Assembly (NCBI GenBank): GCA_965276785.1 | Contig: OZ255629.1 | Location: 2,356,001-2,420,000, forward strand | Reading direction: 5' to 3' | DNA: 64,000 nucleotides | Origin: LMUY01 sp965276785 | Lineage (GTDB): Bacteria; Pseudomonadota; Alphaproteobacteria; Acetobacterales; Acetobacteraceae | Shown: positions 26,067 to 34,498 of the stretch, piece after piece | Position numbering within the stretch: position 1 is the first letter of the stretch | How the letters are laid out: every line of letters starts with the position of its first letter | Program-made: the position numbers and the translations under genes | Notes under the pieces: model-generated | Database searches by the model: none | The model's input: only the letters and a program-made list of their open reading frames with translations | Told to the model about the DNA's origin: nothing

Positions 26067-27437
26067 ATGGAAGTCCGCGTGTTGGCTCCGAGCGGTGTCC
26101 TTGGGGCAGGGTTCAAGGAAACTTCGTTCGCGCGTGGCGTCGCGATGGAACCCCATGTGATCGCTTGCGACGGCGGCTCCACCGATTCAGGCCCGGCCTA
26201 TCTCGGCGGCGGCAAGCCGAAGCTGTCCCGCGCCGCGCTAAAGCGGGATCTCGGTCTCATGATGCAGGCCGGCGCCCGGCTTGGCGTGCCGGTCATCGTG
26301 GGATCGTGCGGCACGAGCGGGCGCGACTCCGGCGTGGACCTCATGGCGGAACTCGCCGCAGAACTCGCCGCGGAGTCGTCCACCCGCTTCCGGATGGCGC
26401 TCATCCGCGCGGACCAACGGCCCGACTACTTGATCAAGCGGTTTGAGGAGGGGCGCATCCGGCCGCTCGGCAACGCGCCGCCTATCGACGCAGGCGTGCT
26501 GGCCAGCAGCCATGTCGTCGGCATGATGGGAACCGAACCGATCAAGGCCGCGCTCGATAGCGGCGCCTCGCTCGTACTCGCCGGACGGGCCAGCGACTCG
26601 GCGCTCTACGCGGCCGTCCCGGAAATGCGGGGTGCTGACCGCGGGCTGAGCTGGCATGCCGCCAAGACAATCGAATGCGGGGCGGCGTGCTGCGTCGTCC
26701 CGGCCGCCGACGGGCTGATGGCGACCATCCGGGACCATTGCTTCGACGTCGAGCCCCTGGACCCCAAGGCACGCCTGACGCCCGTCTCCGTCGCCGCCCA
26801 CACCCTCTATGAAAACGGCAATCCCTTCCTGCTAACCGAGCCATCCGGGATCATCGACACCGAACAGGCCACCTACGAGGCCCTGACTGACCGGAGTGTG
26901 CGCGTGCGCGGATCGCTATTCCGCCCTGCGGAGACCTACACCATCAAGCTGGAGGGCGCCCGGCACGCCGGTTATCAGACGATCGCGATCGGCGGGATCC
27001 GCGACCCTTACATCATTCGCGCGCTGGACGGCCTGCTGCCGATGGCGAGCGAGAACTTCCGTGCCCGCGTGGCCGAACTCTACGGCAGCCAGATCGGCCC
27101 TGGGGACTACGATATCGGCTTCCGCGTCTACGGGCGCGACGCGGTCATGGGCGTGCTGGAGCCGCATCCCGGGCTGGACCCGATCCCAAAGGAGGTCGGC
27201 ATTCTCATCACGGTGACCGCGCCAACGCAGGAACTCGCAACGAACATCGCGAGCTTCGTCAGCCATCGCAGCGCCCATCTGCCGATTCCGGAATATCAGG
27301 GTCTGGTCAGCAGCATCGCCTACCCGTTCTCGCCGCCGGAGATCGAGCGTGGCGCCGTCTACCGCTTCACGCTGAACCACGTGCTGGTGCCGGACTCCCC
27401 GCTGGAGATGTTCCGCACCGAAATGGTGGAGATATAG
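26067..27437 (+). CDS. AtuA family protein (acyclic terpene utilisation, DUF1446)
   Basis: A 456-residue AtuA/DUF1446 protein. The ATG at 26067 has GGAG at 8 bp; an upstream in-frame start at 26031 lies within the operator region. Family landmarks are the Gly-rich ACDGGSTDSGPAYLGGG near residues 33 to 47, PVIVGSCGTSGRD near 72 to 84, and ASHVVGMMGTEP near 150. AtuA is named from citronellol/geraniol degradation in Pseudomonas, where its exact reaction is unsettled. Here it is paired with DUF4387 3 bp downstream, then MmgE/PrpD and a hydrolase, suggesting a two-subunit enzyme acting on a carboxylic acid. Confidence 0.87.
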   Translation: MEVRVLAPSGVLGAGFKETSFARGVAMEPHVIACDGGSTDSGPAYLGGGKPKLSRAALKRDLGLMMQAGARLGVPVIVGSCGTSGRDSGVDLMAELAAELAAESSTRFRMALIRADQRPDYLIKRFEEGRIRPLGNAPPIDAGVLASSHVVGMMGTEPIKAALDSGASLVLAGRASDSALYAAVPEMRGADRGLSWHAAKTIECGAACCVVPAADGLMATIRDHCFDVEPLDPKARLTPVSVAAHTLYENGNPFLLTEPSGIIDTEQATYEALTDRSVRVRGSLFRPAETYTIKLEGARHAGYQTIAIGGIRDPYIIRALDGLLPMASENFRARVAELYGSQIGPGDYDIGFRVYGRDAVMGVLEPHPGLDPIPKEVGILITVTAPTQELATNIASFVSHRSAHLPIPEYQGLVSSIAYPFSPPEIERGAVYRFTLNHVLVPDSPLEMFRTEMVEI

Positions 27438-27440
27438 GCG

Positions 27441-27749
27441 ATGCCGAAGCTGATCGAACTGTGCAGCCTAATACGCTCGAAGAACGCCGGGCCGTTCACG
27501 CTCACCTTCGACGTCATGTTCTCGAGCGAGGAGAACTACCTCCGCGCCAAGCGGGCGCAGCCGATCACGGCGGAGCTGATGGCCAGGATGTTCAAGCAGC
27601 CGGCCGAAAACGTGCTGGTCGTCTATCACGACAACGCCCTCGCGATTAAGGCGTCCATGCCCCGCCCAATGACGCAGGGCGACTTGGAGGATGGGGATTT
27701 TTACGGCGGCCAGCAGTATGTCGGGCTGCTAACGCTGGACGTTGCCTGA
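27441..27749 (+). CDS. DUF4387 protein, partner of the AtuA family protein
   Basis: A 102-residue protein that starts 3 bp after the AtuA stop. The opening ELCSLIRSKNAGPFTLTFDV and the later GDLEDGDFYGGQQYVGLL are characteristic of DUF4387, which is found next to, or fused with, DUF1446 proteins. It most likely forms the small subunit of that complex. No catalytic motif is recognisable. Confidence 0.87.
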   Translation: MPKLIELCSLIRSKNAGPFTLTFDVMFSSEENYLRAKRAQPITAELMARMFKQPAENVLVVYHDNALAIKASMPRPMTQGDLEDGDFYGGQQYVGLLTLDVA

Positions 27750-27821
27750 GAGACACGCGCCGGCAAAATCGGCCAGACGCGGCGTGCGCTGGCCCACCAA
27801 TTACGATTTGGGAGGCCTAGC

Positions 27822-29234
27822 TTGACCAAGCCCATCGCCGTCACCTTGGCTGACCACCTCGGCAGCATCGACATCGCCCGCGCGTCGCCCCGCGCACTCG
27901 CCATGGCGAAGATGGCGGTGATCGACACCATCGGCGTCACCCTCGCTGGGGCCGCAGAACCGGCGGTCGAGATCCTCGCGGGCGCGCTTGCCAGGCCAGG
28001 GCCGGCCGGGCCGTCGGTGCTGCTCGGCGGGCGCCGCCGCGTCGCGGCCCTCGATGCCGCTCGGATCAACGGCACGGCGGCCCACGCGATCGACTATGAC
28101 GACATGGCAGCCGCCATGGGCGGGCATCCGTCCGCCCCCGTGGTCCCCGTTGCCTTCGCTCTTGGGGAGGCGCTGGGAGCGTCCGGATCGGACGTGCTTG
28201 AGGCCTACATCGTGGGTGTCGAGGCAGAATGCTGCCTGGGCAGGGTCGTGCACCCGCACCATTACGGCGCCGGCTGGCATCCGACCTCGACGCTCGGCGT
28301 GTTCGGCGCGGCCGCAGCGGCCGCGCGCCTGCTCCACCTGGACGCCGCCAGGACAACGATGGCGCTCTGCATCGCCGCCTCGATGGCCAGCGGCGTAAAG
28401 TCGAACTTCGGCACCATGACCAAGCCGTTGCACGTCGGCCAGGCTGCCCATGACGGGCTGCTGGCGGCGCAGCTTGCCGCAGGGGGGTTCACCGCGAACC
28501 CAGGCGTGTTCGAAGCCAAGGAGGGATTTTTCACGGCTTACGACGGACTGTCGAACGTGACTCTCGAGAAGCTGCTCGCCAAGCCCGCCGAGGGGCTAGA
28601 GATCGAGCAGGACGAGTTCGGGCTCAAGCAGTTCCCCTGCTGCGGCAGCACCCATCCTGCCATTCTGGCCATGCTCGACCTCGTAAGCCGCGAACTTCTG
28701 TCCGCAGAGGAGGTCGAATCGATCGACATCCTGGCCCACGCACGGCGCCTGCCGCATACCGACAACCCCAACCCGATCACGGCCCTCGGGGGCAAGTTTA
28801 GCGTGCAGTACGTCACGGCCCGCGCGCTGCTGGACGGCGGTGTCCGCCTCGGCGACTTCGAGGACGAAGCGCTGGCGGATCCTCGCGTCCGCGAGCTCCT
28901 TGCGCGCACCTCGGCCCGCCCGTTCGAAGCCGCGCGCTCGGACGCCAGGCACGAGTTCGCCTGCGAAGTCACGGTGACGACGCGAGACGGGCGCACGCTG
29001 ACCGGCCTGGCCGAGAGCGCCTTAGGGCGGGGTCCTGCCAACCCAATGTCCGAACAGGAGATGTGGGCAAAGTTCAGCGACTGTGCCTCCCTTGCGCTTC
29101 CTCGTGACCGGATCGAGCCGGCATTCGCAGCCCTCGGCTCCATGGAGGCGTGCAGTAACATCTCCCAGTTGACCGCGTTGCTCGAAGGCGCGCACCCGGT
29201 CATGTCCGCTACCGCCGCGGTAGCTTATGCCTGA
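27822..29234 (+). CDS. MmgE/PrpD family protein 4
   Basis: A 470-residue MmgE/PrpD protein starting with TTG after GGAGG. Landmarks: NGTAAHAIDYDDMAAAMGGHP (about 83 to 103), GAGWHPTSTLGVFGAAAA, MTKPLHVGQAAHDG and KQFPCCGSTHPAILA. It shares the TKPLHVG and PCCGSTHP subtype with protein 2 at 11224 to 12612, so the two probably arose by duplication and act on similar polycarboxylates. It lies 72 bp after the DUF4387 gene in the presumed AtuA operon. Confidence 0.88.
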   Translation: MTKPIAVTLADHLGSIDIARASPRALAMAKMAVIDTIGVTLAGAAEPAVEILAGALARPGPAGPSVLLGGRRRVAALDAARINGTAAHAIDYDDMAAAMGGHPSAPVVPVAFALGEALGASGSDVLEAYIVGVEAECCLGRVVHPHHYGAGWHPTSTLGVFGAAAAAARLLHLDAARTTMALCIAASMASGVKSNFGTMTKPLHVGQAAHDGLLAAQLAAGGFTANPGVFEAKEGFFTAYDGLSNVTLEKLLAKPAEGLEIEQDEFGLKQFPCCGSTHPAILAMLDLVSRELLSAEEVESIDILAHARRLPHTDNPNPITALGGKFSVQYVTARALLDGGVRLGDFEDEALADPRVRELLARTSARPFEAARSDARHEFACEVTVTTRDGRTLTGLAESALGRGPANPMSEQEMWAKFSDCASLALPRDRIEPAFAALGSMEACSNISQLTALLEGAHPVMSATAAVAYA

Positions 29235-29326
29235 GCCGGGGCAGGCATGCCGGCCGGGTCCGGTCGCCGACCGGCGCCTCGGCATGGAGCGAATGACGAC
29301 ATCGGCGCGGCCAGACGGATTCTGAC

Positions 29327-30361
29327 ATGAGAACCGAGACCTTCTTCGTCGGCGGCAGCTATGCCGGGGCGGCCGGAGCTGAGGTCATGCACGGCCAGAT
29401 GTTCGTCGAAGCCATGTATCCCGATGCGCCCACCCGACCCTATCCGCTGGTGATGCTGCACGGTAACTGGCAGACCGCCGTAAACTGGCTGACGACCCCC
29501 GACGGCAGGACGGGGTGGGGCGCGTGGTTCGTCGAACAAGGCTGGCGGGTCTACCTGGTCGATCAGCCGGGGCGCGGACGCTCCGCCTGGCAGCCCGGGG
29601 TAGATGGCCCGCTCGAGGCCGCCCCGGTCCAGTTTGTCGAGCGATTTTTGACGGCGCCTGCGGATTTCGGGTTGTGGCCCCAGGCGCGGCTGCACACGCA
29701 GTGGCCAGGCGGCGCCAACAAGGGCCGGGCTGGCGACCCGGTGTTCGACCAATTCTTCGCGAGCCAAGTCCCGTCGCTGCCGCGTCGCGAGAGTCAGCGG
29801 GCCATGGTGCTGGCCGGAACCGCGCTGCTCGACCGGATCGGCCCTTGCGTGCTGATCGCTCATTCCCAGGCGGCCGCTTTCGCTTGGCTGCTGGCGGACA
29901 CGCGGCCGGGCCTCGTCAAGGGGATCGTGGCCCTGGAGCCGGCCGGCCCGCCCTACCGGGACGCGTTGCCGCGGGCCGGGGCGGAGGATCGACCGTTCGG
30001 AATGACGATCGAGCGTCTCACCTATGACCCCCCCGTGACCGAGGGATCGCCGCTGACCTTCGAGCAGGCGGCGAACACGGACGGACCCGATATGGTGGCC
30101 TGCTGGATGCAGGCCGGCGAGCCGCGCATGCTCGTCAATCTCGTGGCCGTGCCGACCGTGGTCGTGACCGGCGAGGCTTCGTATCATGCCGCATCCGACC
30201 ACTGCACGGTCAGCTACCTCCGGCAGGCAGGCGTCAAGGCCGACTTCATCCGGTTGGAGGAGGTCGGGCTTCGCGGCAACGGTCACATGTTCATGCTCGA
30301 GAAGAACAGCCTTGAGATTGCGGCTGTCGTGAACCAATGGCTGGCTTCGAAGATAACCTGA
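29327..30361 (+). CDS. Cytosolic alpha/beta-fold hydrolase, paralogue 3 of 3
   Basis: A 344-residue alpha/beta hydrolase of the same family as the products at 6962 to 8122 and 19689 to 20810, but lacking a signal peptide: it begins directly at the first strand (TETFFVGGSYAG). The nucleophile elbow is IAHSQAAAFAW, with Ala on both sides where G-x-S-x-G has Gly. LHTQWPGG, FDQFFASQVPSL and GNGHMFMLEKN are shared. Its loss or lack of export suggests a different step: hydrolysis of an imported ester, or of a lactone or CoA-free intermediate, in the cytoplasm. It is the last gene of the AtuA operon. Confidence 0.85.
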   Translation: MRTETFFVGGSYAGAAGAEVMHGQMFVEAMYPDAPTRPYPLVMLHGNWQTAVNWLTTPDGRTGWGAWFVEQGWRVYLVDQPGRGRSAWQPGVDGPLEAAPVQFVERFLTAPADFGLWPQARLHTQWPGGANKGRAGDPVFDQFFASQVPSLPRRESQRAMVLAGTALLDRIGPCVLIAHSQAAAFAWLLADTRPGLVKGIVALEPAGPPYRDALPRAGAEDRPFGMTIERLTYDPPVTEGSPLTFEQAANTDGPDMVACWMQAGEPRMLVNLVAVPTVVVTGEASYHAASDHCTVSYLRQAGVKADFIRLEEVGLRGNGHMFMLEKNSLEIAAVVNQWLASKIT

Positions 30362-30440
30362 CGGCCAACCAACGCCCGCTGCGGCGGACGGGCGGCCGCA
30401 GCCCGGTTCCAACATCCGGGCCAAGAATCCCATGGATTAG

Positions 30441-30464
30441 TTGATTCTCTTAATCAAGATTGAC
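30441..30464 (+). promoter_or_regulatory. Operator TTGAT-N7-ATCAAG-N-TTGAC, copy 3
   Basis: TTGAT, 7 bp, ATCAAG, A, TTGAC, followed by TC as in copy 2. It lies 74 bp upstream of the dioxygenase start at 30538. TTGACT could serve as a -35 element, although no convincing -10 was found at standard distance. Confidence 0.62.
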
Positions 30465-30537
30465 TCAACTGCGAGCAAAGGTCCTCATAGCAAGTCTCCT
30501 GGGTCTCCCAGGACACAGACGCAGGGAGGATTCTAAA

Positions 30538-31581
30538 GTGGCAAACCACGACAACCCAGCAGCTTGGCTCGCCGATGATCTGAAGGATCCGCGGGAGTGG
30601 ATGATCAATCTCTCGGCGGAGCAGATCGCCGACATCGACGCGGCTTCTCGGGCTTGTTCCGAGATCGACATCGCGGCCATTTCCAAAGACAACTTCCCGC
30701 TGCCGTCGTTCGGCAGACTAGTCGATGACGTGCTGGAGAGATTGGAGTTCGGGCGCGGCCTGGCCGTGCTGCGCGGCTTCCCCGCGCTGGACTACACCAA
30801 GGAGCAGCTCCGCAAGATTTACTGGGGCCTCGGTAAGCATTTCGGAACCGCGGTGTCCCAGAGCAGCAAGGGGGACCTCCTGGGCGACGTGATGGATTTC
30901 GGCCAGGACGTGAACAGCTCCACTGGGCGCGGCTATATGTCCAAGCAAACGCTCGGCTTCCATTCCGACACGAGCGACGTGGTCTGCCTCATGGTCCTGC
31001 GCGCGGCCAAGAGCGGCGGCCTTAGCTTGATCTGCAGCTCGCTGGCCATCCGTAACGAAATCGAGAAGACCCGTCCGGACCTGCTCGAGGTACTCTACAA
31101 GCCGTTTTACTGGAGCTGGAAGGGACAGGAGGCGCCGGGTGAGCGACCCTATTACGAGCAGCCGGTCTACTCGGAACACAACGGCAGATTTGCCTCACGC
31201 GACATCAAGAGCCACATCCTGTCGGCCGGCAAGGACTTCCCCGAGCTGCCCCCATTGTCGAGCCTGCAAATGGAGGCCCTGATGCTGATAAACACCTTGG
31301 CCAACGACCCGAAGTTCCACTTGTCCATGATGTTCGAGCCAGGCGACATGCAATTCCTCAACAACCACGTCACGCTGCATAGCAGGACCGAGTTCGAGGA
31401 CTTCGACGAGCCCGACCGCAAGCGCCATCTGCTCCGCATGTGGCTGTCAGTTCCGAACAGCCGCGAGTTGAGCCCTTTGCTCGGAACCATCTACCAGGAG
31501 CAGGCAAGCGGGGCGGTGCGCGGCGGCTTCCCCTCTCGGACAGGTTCTTACAGCTTCGAGACGGTGGCGGCGAAGGACTGA
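30538..31581 (+). CDS. TauD/TfdA-family Fe(II)/2-oxoglutarate dioxygenase
   Basis: A 347-residue non-haem iron oxygenase. GTG at 30538 has AGGGAGGA about 8 bp upstream; a longer in-frame start at 30460 falls in the operator. The iron ligands are visible as HSD (H142, D144) and LHSR (H281), and the 2-oxoglutarate-binding arginine as HLLRMW (R300). The family hydroxylates alkyl carbons, often to split off sulfonate, phosphonate, ether or amine groups. The upstream operator shared with the AtuA/citrate-synthase-like promoter region puts it in that regulon. Substrate unknown. Confidence 0.88.
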   Translation: MANHDNPAAWLADDLKDPREWMINLSAEQIADIDAASRACSEIDIAAISKDNFPLPSFGRLVDDVLERLEFGRGLAVLRGFPALDYTKEQLRKIYWGLGKHFGTAVSQSSKGDLLGDVMDFGQDVNSSTGRGYMSKQTLGFHSDTSDVVCLMVLRAAKSGGLSLICSSLAIRNEIEKTRPDLLEVLYKPFYWSWKGQEAPGERPYYEQPVYSEHNGRFASRDIKSHILSAGKDFPELPPLSSLQMEALMLINTLANDPKFHLSMMFEPGDMQFLNNHVTLHSRTEFEDFDEPDRKRHLLRMWLSVPNSRELSPLLGTIYQEQASGAVRGGFPSRTGSYSFETVAAKD

Positions 31582-31604
31582 ACGGGCTCGTCGGCCGGGA
31601 GCCA

Positions 31605-31624
31605 AGCGCGGCGTCAGCCGCGCT
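31605..31624 (+). terminator. Hairpin after the dioxygenase gene (possible terminator)
   Basis: An 8-bp perfect GC-rich stem (AGCGCGGC / GCCGCGCT) with a GTCA loop lies 24 bp after the dioxygenase stop. Only a poor T-run follows, so intrinsic termination is uncertain. Confidence 0.4.
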
Positions 31625-31931
31625 ATCGTTCCGCGGTATGGCACGTAGCCTGCAATCCGCCCGACGGTGACCAACGGGGCTGCCATTCTAGAACCCACCC
31701 GCCTCGTCAATCACCGCCTGAGCAAGCCGTGATAGCGACAGGATCGTTATGGCGAGCAGCGTAGCGACCTGGCCAGCCAGGGACGCAGAAAGCTACCTGC
31801 GCCCTGGATTCAGGCCGCCAAGCGAAGGCCCGCGCCGACGAAGCATGCGTAATGCTGTTCGTCAACACTGTGTACTAGACACCGGCCGACCTAATCTCGA
31901 CTGGCCGCAACCGTGATACAGCACTGCCGCA
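31625..31931. other. Intergenic region before the molybdenum hydroxylase gene
   Basis: About 307 bp without a credible reading frame, operator copy or recognisable promoter. It separates the dioxygenase gene from the molybdenum hydroxylase gene, which may therefore have its own transcription unit. Confidence 0.35.
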
Positions 31932-34241
31932 ATGGTCCGCACACCTTGGATTGATGTTCAGCCTCCGCATGCCGGGCCCTTGATCGGCCAGAGCCTGCGC
32001 CGCCTGGAGGACCGGCGTTTCCTTACCGGCCACGGCCGGTATATGGCGGACCTGCGGCGGTCCGGCGAGGTCAGGCTGGCCGTGCTCCGCTCACCGCATG
32101 CCCATGCCCGAGTGACGGCTATCGACGCCGAAGCCGCCCGAGCCATGCCGGGTGTGCTCGGATTTTACACCGCACCCGACCTCGCCCGCCTGGGTCCGAT
32201 CCCCTGTACCACGCCCGTCGATACCGACGGGCCGATGCACGTGCCGCCGCACTGCGCATTGGCAGGTGACCGAGTGCGCTATGTCGGCCAGCCGATAGCC
32301 TTCGTGGTCGCGACCGACGCGAACCGGGCGCAAGACGCGCTGGAGCAGGTGGAGGTCAGCTACGAGCCGCTGCCTTGCGTAACCGAAGCGGCGGCCGCGC
32401 TTGCCCCCGGAGCGCCGCTGCTGTGGGACAACGTGCCGGGCAATTGCGCCTTCACCTTCCGCAAGGGCGACCCGCAAGCGGTCGCCACCGCGATGGCAGG
32501 AGCAGCGCACATTGCCGCTCTTACGCTGGTAAACAACCGCCTGATCGTGGCGCCGCTGGAACATCGCAGCGCACTGGCCGAGTATGACCCGGCGACCGGT
32601 GGCTTCCTCCTCGAACTCTCCGCTCAGGGCGTGCACGGCATCCGCCGCGATCTGGCGGCGGCGGTGTTCCAAGTCGAGCTCAACCAGCTTCAGGTCAGCA
32701 GCCCCGACGTGGGCGGCGGCTTCGGGGTGAAGAACGGACTCTATCCCGAATACATCCTGGCGCTCTGGGCCGCCCGCGCCCTTGGCCGGCCCGTGCGCTG
32801 GGAGTCCGGTCATGGCGAGGACTTCGTTTCCACCGTGCATGGCCGCGACAACCTCACGCAGGCGCGGCTGGCGCTCGATACCGCCGGGCAGTTCCTGGCG
32901 CTGGAGATCGACACGGTCGCCAACATGGGCGCCGCCATGGCCACTGGCGGCCCGGGCAGTTCCACCAACTCGCCCTGGCGGGCGGCGGCGGCCGGTTACG
33001 CCATCCCAGCCGTGTGCATGACGGTGCGGGGCGCCTTCACCAACACCGTGCCAATCGACGCTTACCGCGGCGCCGGCAAGCCCGAGATGAACTACCTGGT
33101 GGAACGCCTGATCGAGGAGGCGGCGCACGTCGCTGGGTTCGACCGCGTGGCGCTGCGGCGGCGCAACCTGGTGGCGCAGTTCCCCTATCGCACCGCAGCC
33201 GGCACCACCATCGAGGGCGGCCGGTTCGCCGCCAACATCGACGCGGCGCTGGAAGCGGCCGGCGCCGCCGGGTTCCCCGCCCGCAAAGCGGCTTCGGCTC
33301 TGCCGCGCGGGCTGGGCATCACCTGCTTTCTCGAGACTGCGCGCGGCGCCGCCGGGGAAGGCGCCGAGCTGCGCTTTCTGGCCGGTGGGCGGGTGTCGAT
33401 CCATCTCGGCACGCAGTCGAACGGGCAAGGCCACGAGACGAGCTTTCCCCAGGTCGCCGCCGATTGGCTAGGATTGCCGATCGACTGCATCGACTACGGT
33501 CAAGCGGATACCCGCACTGTGCGGAACGGCCACGGCCACGGCGGCGCGCGCTCGCTGCACATGGGCGGCTCGGCGCTAGTGGGCGCTATGAACGCGGCGC
33601 TGGCCAAGGCGCGCCCGGTCGCCGCCCGCTTGCTGCAGGCGCCTGAGGTAACATGGCAGGCCGGCCGTTTCGTGGCGGGGGAGCGCAGCATCACGCTGTC
33701 CGAAGTGGCGCGCGAGGAGCCCGGCATCCTCGACAGCTATTGTTGGACGGAGGAGGACCGCATCACCTTTCCCAACGGCTGCCACGTGGCCGAGGTGGAG
33801 GTGGACGCCGAGACCGGCGTGGTTCACCTGTTGCGCTACACCGCGGTGGACGATTTCGGCGCCGTCGTGAACCCTCTGCTGCTGGCGGGCCAGGTGCAGG
33901 GCGGCTTGGCCCAAGGGATCGGCCAGGCGCTCATCGAGCGCACCGTCTATGACCCGGCGGGCGGCCAGTTGCTGAGCGGCTCGTTCATGGACTACGCGCT
34001 CCCCCGCGCCGCCGACTTGCCCCGGTTCGACCTGCAGTTCCTCGGCGAGCCGACCGACGCCAACCCGCTCGGCGTCAAGGGCGCCGGCCAGGCAGGCGCC
34101 ATCGCCTCGCCTCCGGCTCTCGTGGCCGCGGTGCTGGACGCGCTGCGCCCGTTGGGGGTGACGCACCTGGACATGCCGCTCACCCCCGAGCGGGTCTGGC
34201 GGGCGATCCATGCCGCGTCCTCCCGGCGTGACCGGACTTGA
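31932..34241 (+). CDS. Orphan xanthine-dehydrogenase-family molybdopterin-binding subunit
   Basis: A 769-residue CoxL/XdhB-type large subunit. N-terminal IGQSLRRLEDRRFLTGHGRY and LRSPHAHARV are typical. The active-site loop is AYRGAGKPE (377 to 385), of the non-CODH form. The C-terminal motif reads KGAGQAG, so the catalytic glutamate of G-x-GE-x-G is Gln720. Genes for the FAD and 2Fe-2S subunits, normally adjacent, are missing on both sides, as are cofactor-maturation genes. It may use subunits encoded elsewhere, be inactive, or catalyse a reaction that does not need the general base. Whether it belongs to the neighbouring regulon is unclear. Confidence 0.87.
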   Translation: MVRTPWIDVQPPHAGPLIGQSLRRLEDRRFLTGHGRYMADLRRSGEVRLAVLRSPHAHARVTAIDAEAARAMPGVLGFYTAPDLARLGPIPCTTPVDTDGPMHVPPHCALAGDRVRYVGQPIAFVVATDANRAQDALEQVEVSYEPLPCVTEAAAALAPGAPLLWDNVPGNCAFTFRKGDPQAVATAMAGAAHIAALTLVNNRLIVAPLEHRSALAEYDPATGGFLLELSAQGVHGIRRDLAAAVFQVELNQLQVSSPDVGGGFGVKNGLYPEYILALWAARALGRPVRWESGHGEDFVSTVHGRDNLTQARLALDTAGQFLALEIDTVANMGAAMATGGPGSSTNSPWRAAAAGYAIPAVCMTVRGAFTNTVPIDAYRGAGKPEMNYLVERLIEEAAHVAGFDRVALRRRNLVAQFPYRTAAGTTIEGGRFAANIDAALEAAGAAGFPARKAASALPRGLGITCFLETARGAAGEGAELRFLAGGRVSIHLGTQSNGQGHETSFPQVAADWLGLPIDCIDYGQADTRTVRNGHGHGGARSLHMGGSALVGAMNAALAKARPVAARLLQAPEVTWQAGRFVAGERSITLSEVAREEPGILDSYCWTEEDRITFPNGCHVAEVEVDAETGVVHLLRYTAVDDFGAVVNPLLLAGQVQGGLAQGIGQALIERTVYDPAGGQLLSGSFMDYALPRAADLPRFDLQFLGEPTDANPLGVKGAGQAGAIASPPALVAAVLDALRPLGVTHLDMPLTPERVWRAIHAASSRRDRT

Positions 34242-34414
34242 TCCACGGCTGTCCGGCAGAGTTCTTGGTTCGAGCGATCGGGCGATGGAAGCATACAATA
34301 GCACATCATAGCCGGACTTGATCTGGCCATCCACGGTGTGCCAGCCGCCGGCCCAACATGCGGAGCCGGAAAAGGCGCGAAACTTGGCACGACGTCATCA
34401 GCCGGACTGCGCGG

Positions 34415-34437
34415 ATGCCAGCGTCAAGCACTGGCAT
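34415..34437. terminator. Hairpin between convergent genes (possible bidirectional terminator)
   Basis: A 7-bp perfect inverted repeat (ATGCCAG / CTGGCAT, 9-bp loop) lies between the convergent molybdenum hydroxylase and yellow-like genes. No T-run is present on either side. The rest of the gap at 34242 to 34498 shows only short ACCGGACTTGAT-like repeats. Confidence 0.3.
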
Positions 34438-34498
34438 GACGGTATTGGAGAGGTTTGCCGCCTGCTGCGATAGCCCTCTCCCTCATTGCGATAAGCGA

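Noticed and set aside
32091..33434. 447-codon minus-strand frame opposite the molybdenum hydroxylase
   Set aside because: No domain pattern; the sense-strand gene is unambiguous.
34232..34256. CCGGAC/GTCCGG inverted repeat at the end of the molybdenum hydroxylase gene
   Set aside because: The stem overlaps the stop codon, has a 13-base loop and no T-run; not convincing as terminator.
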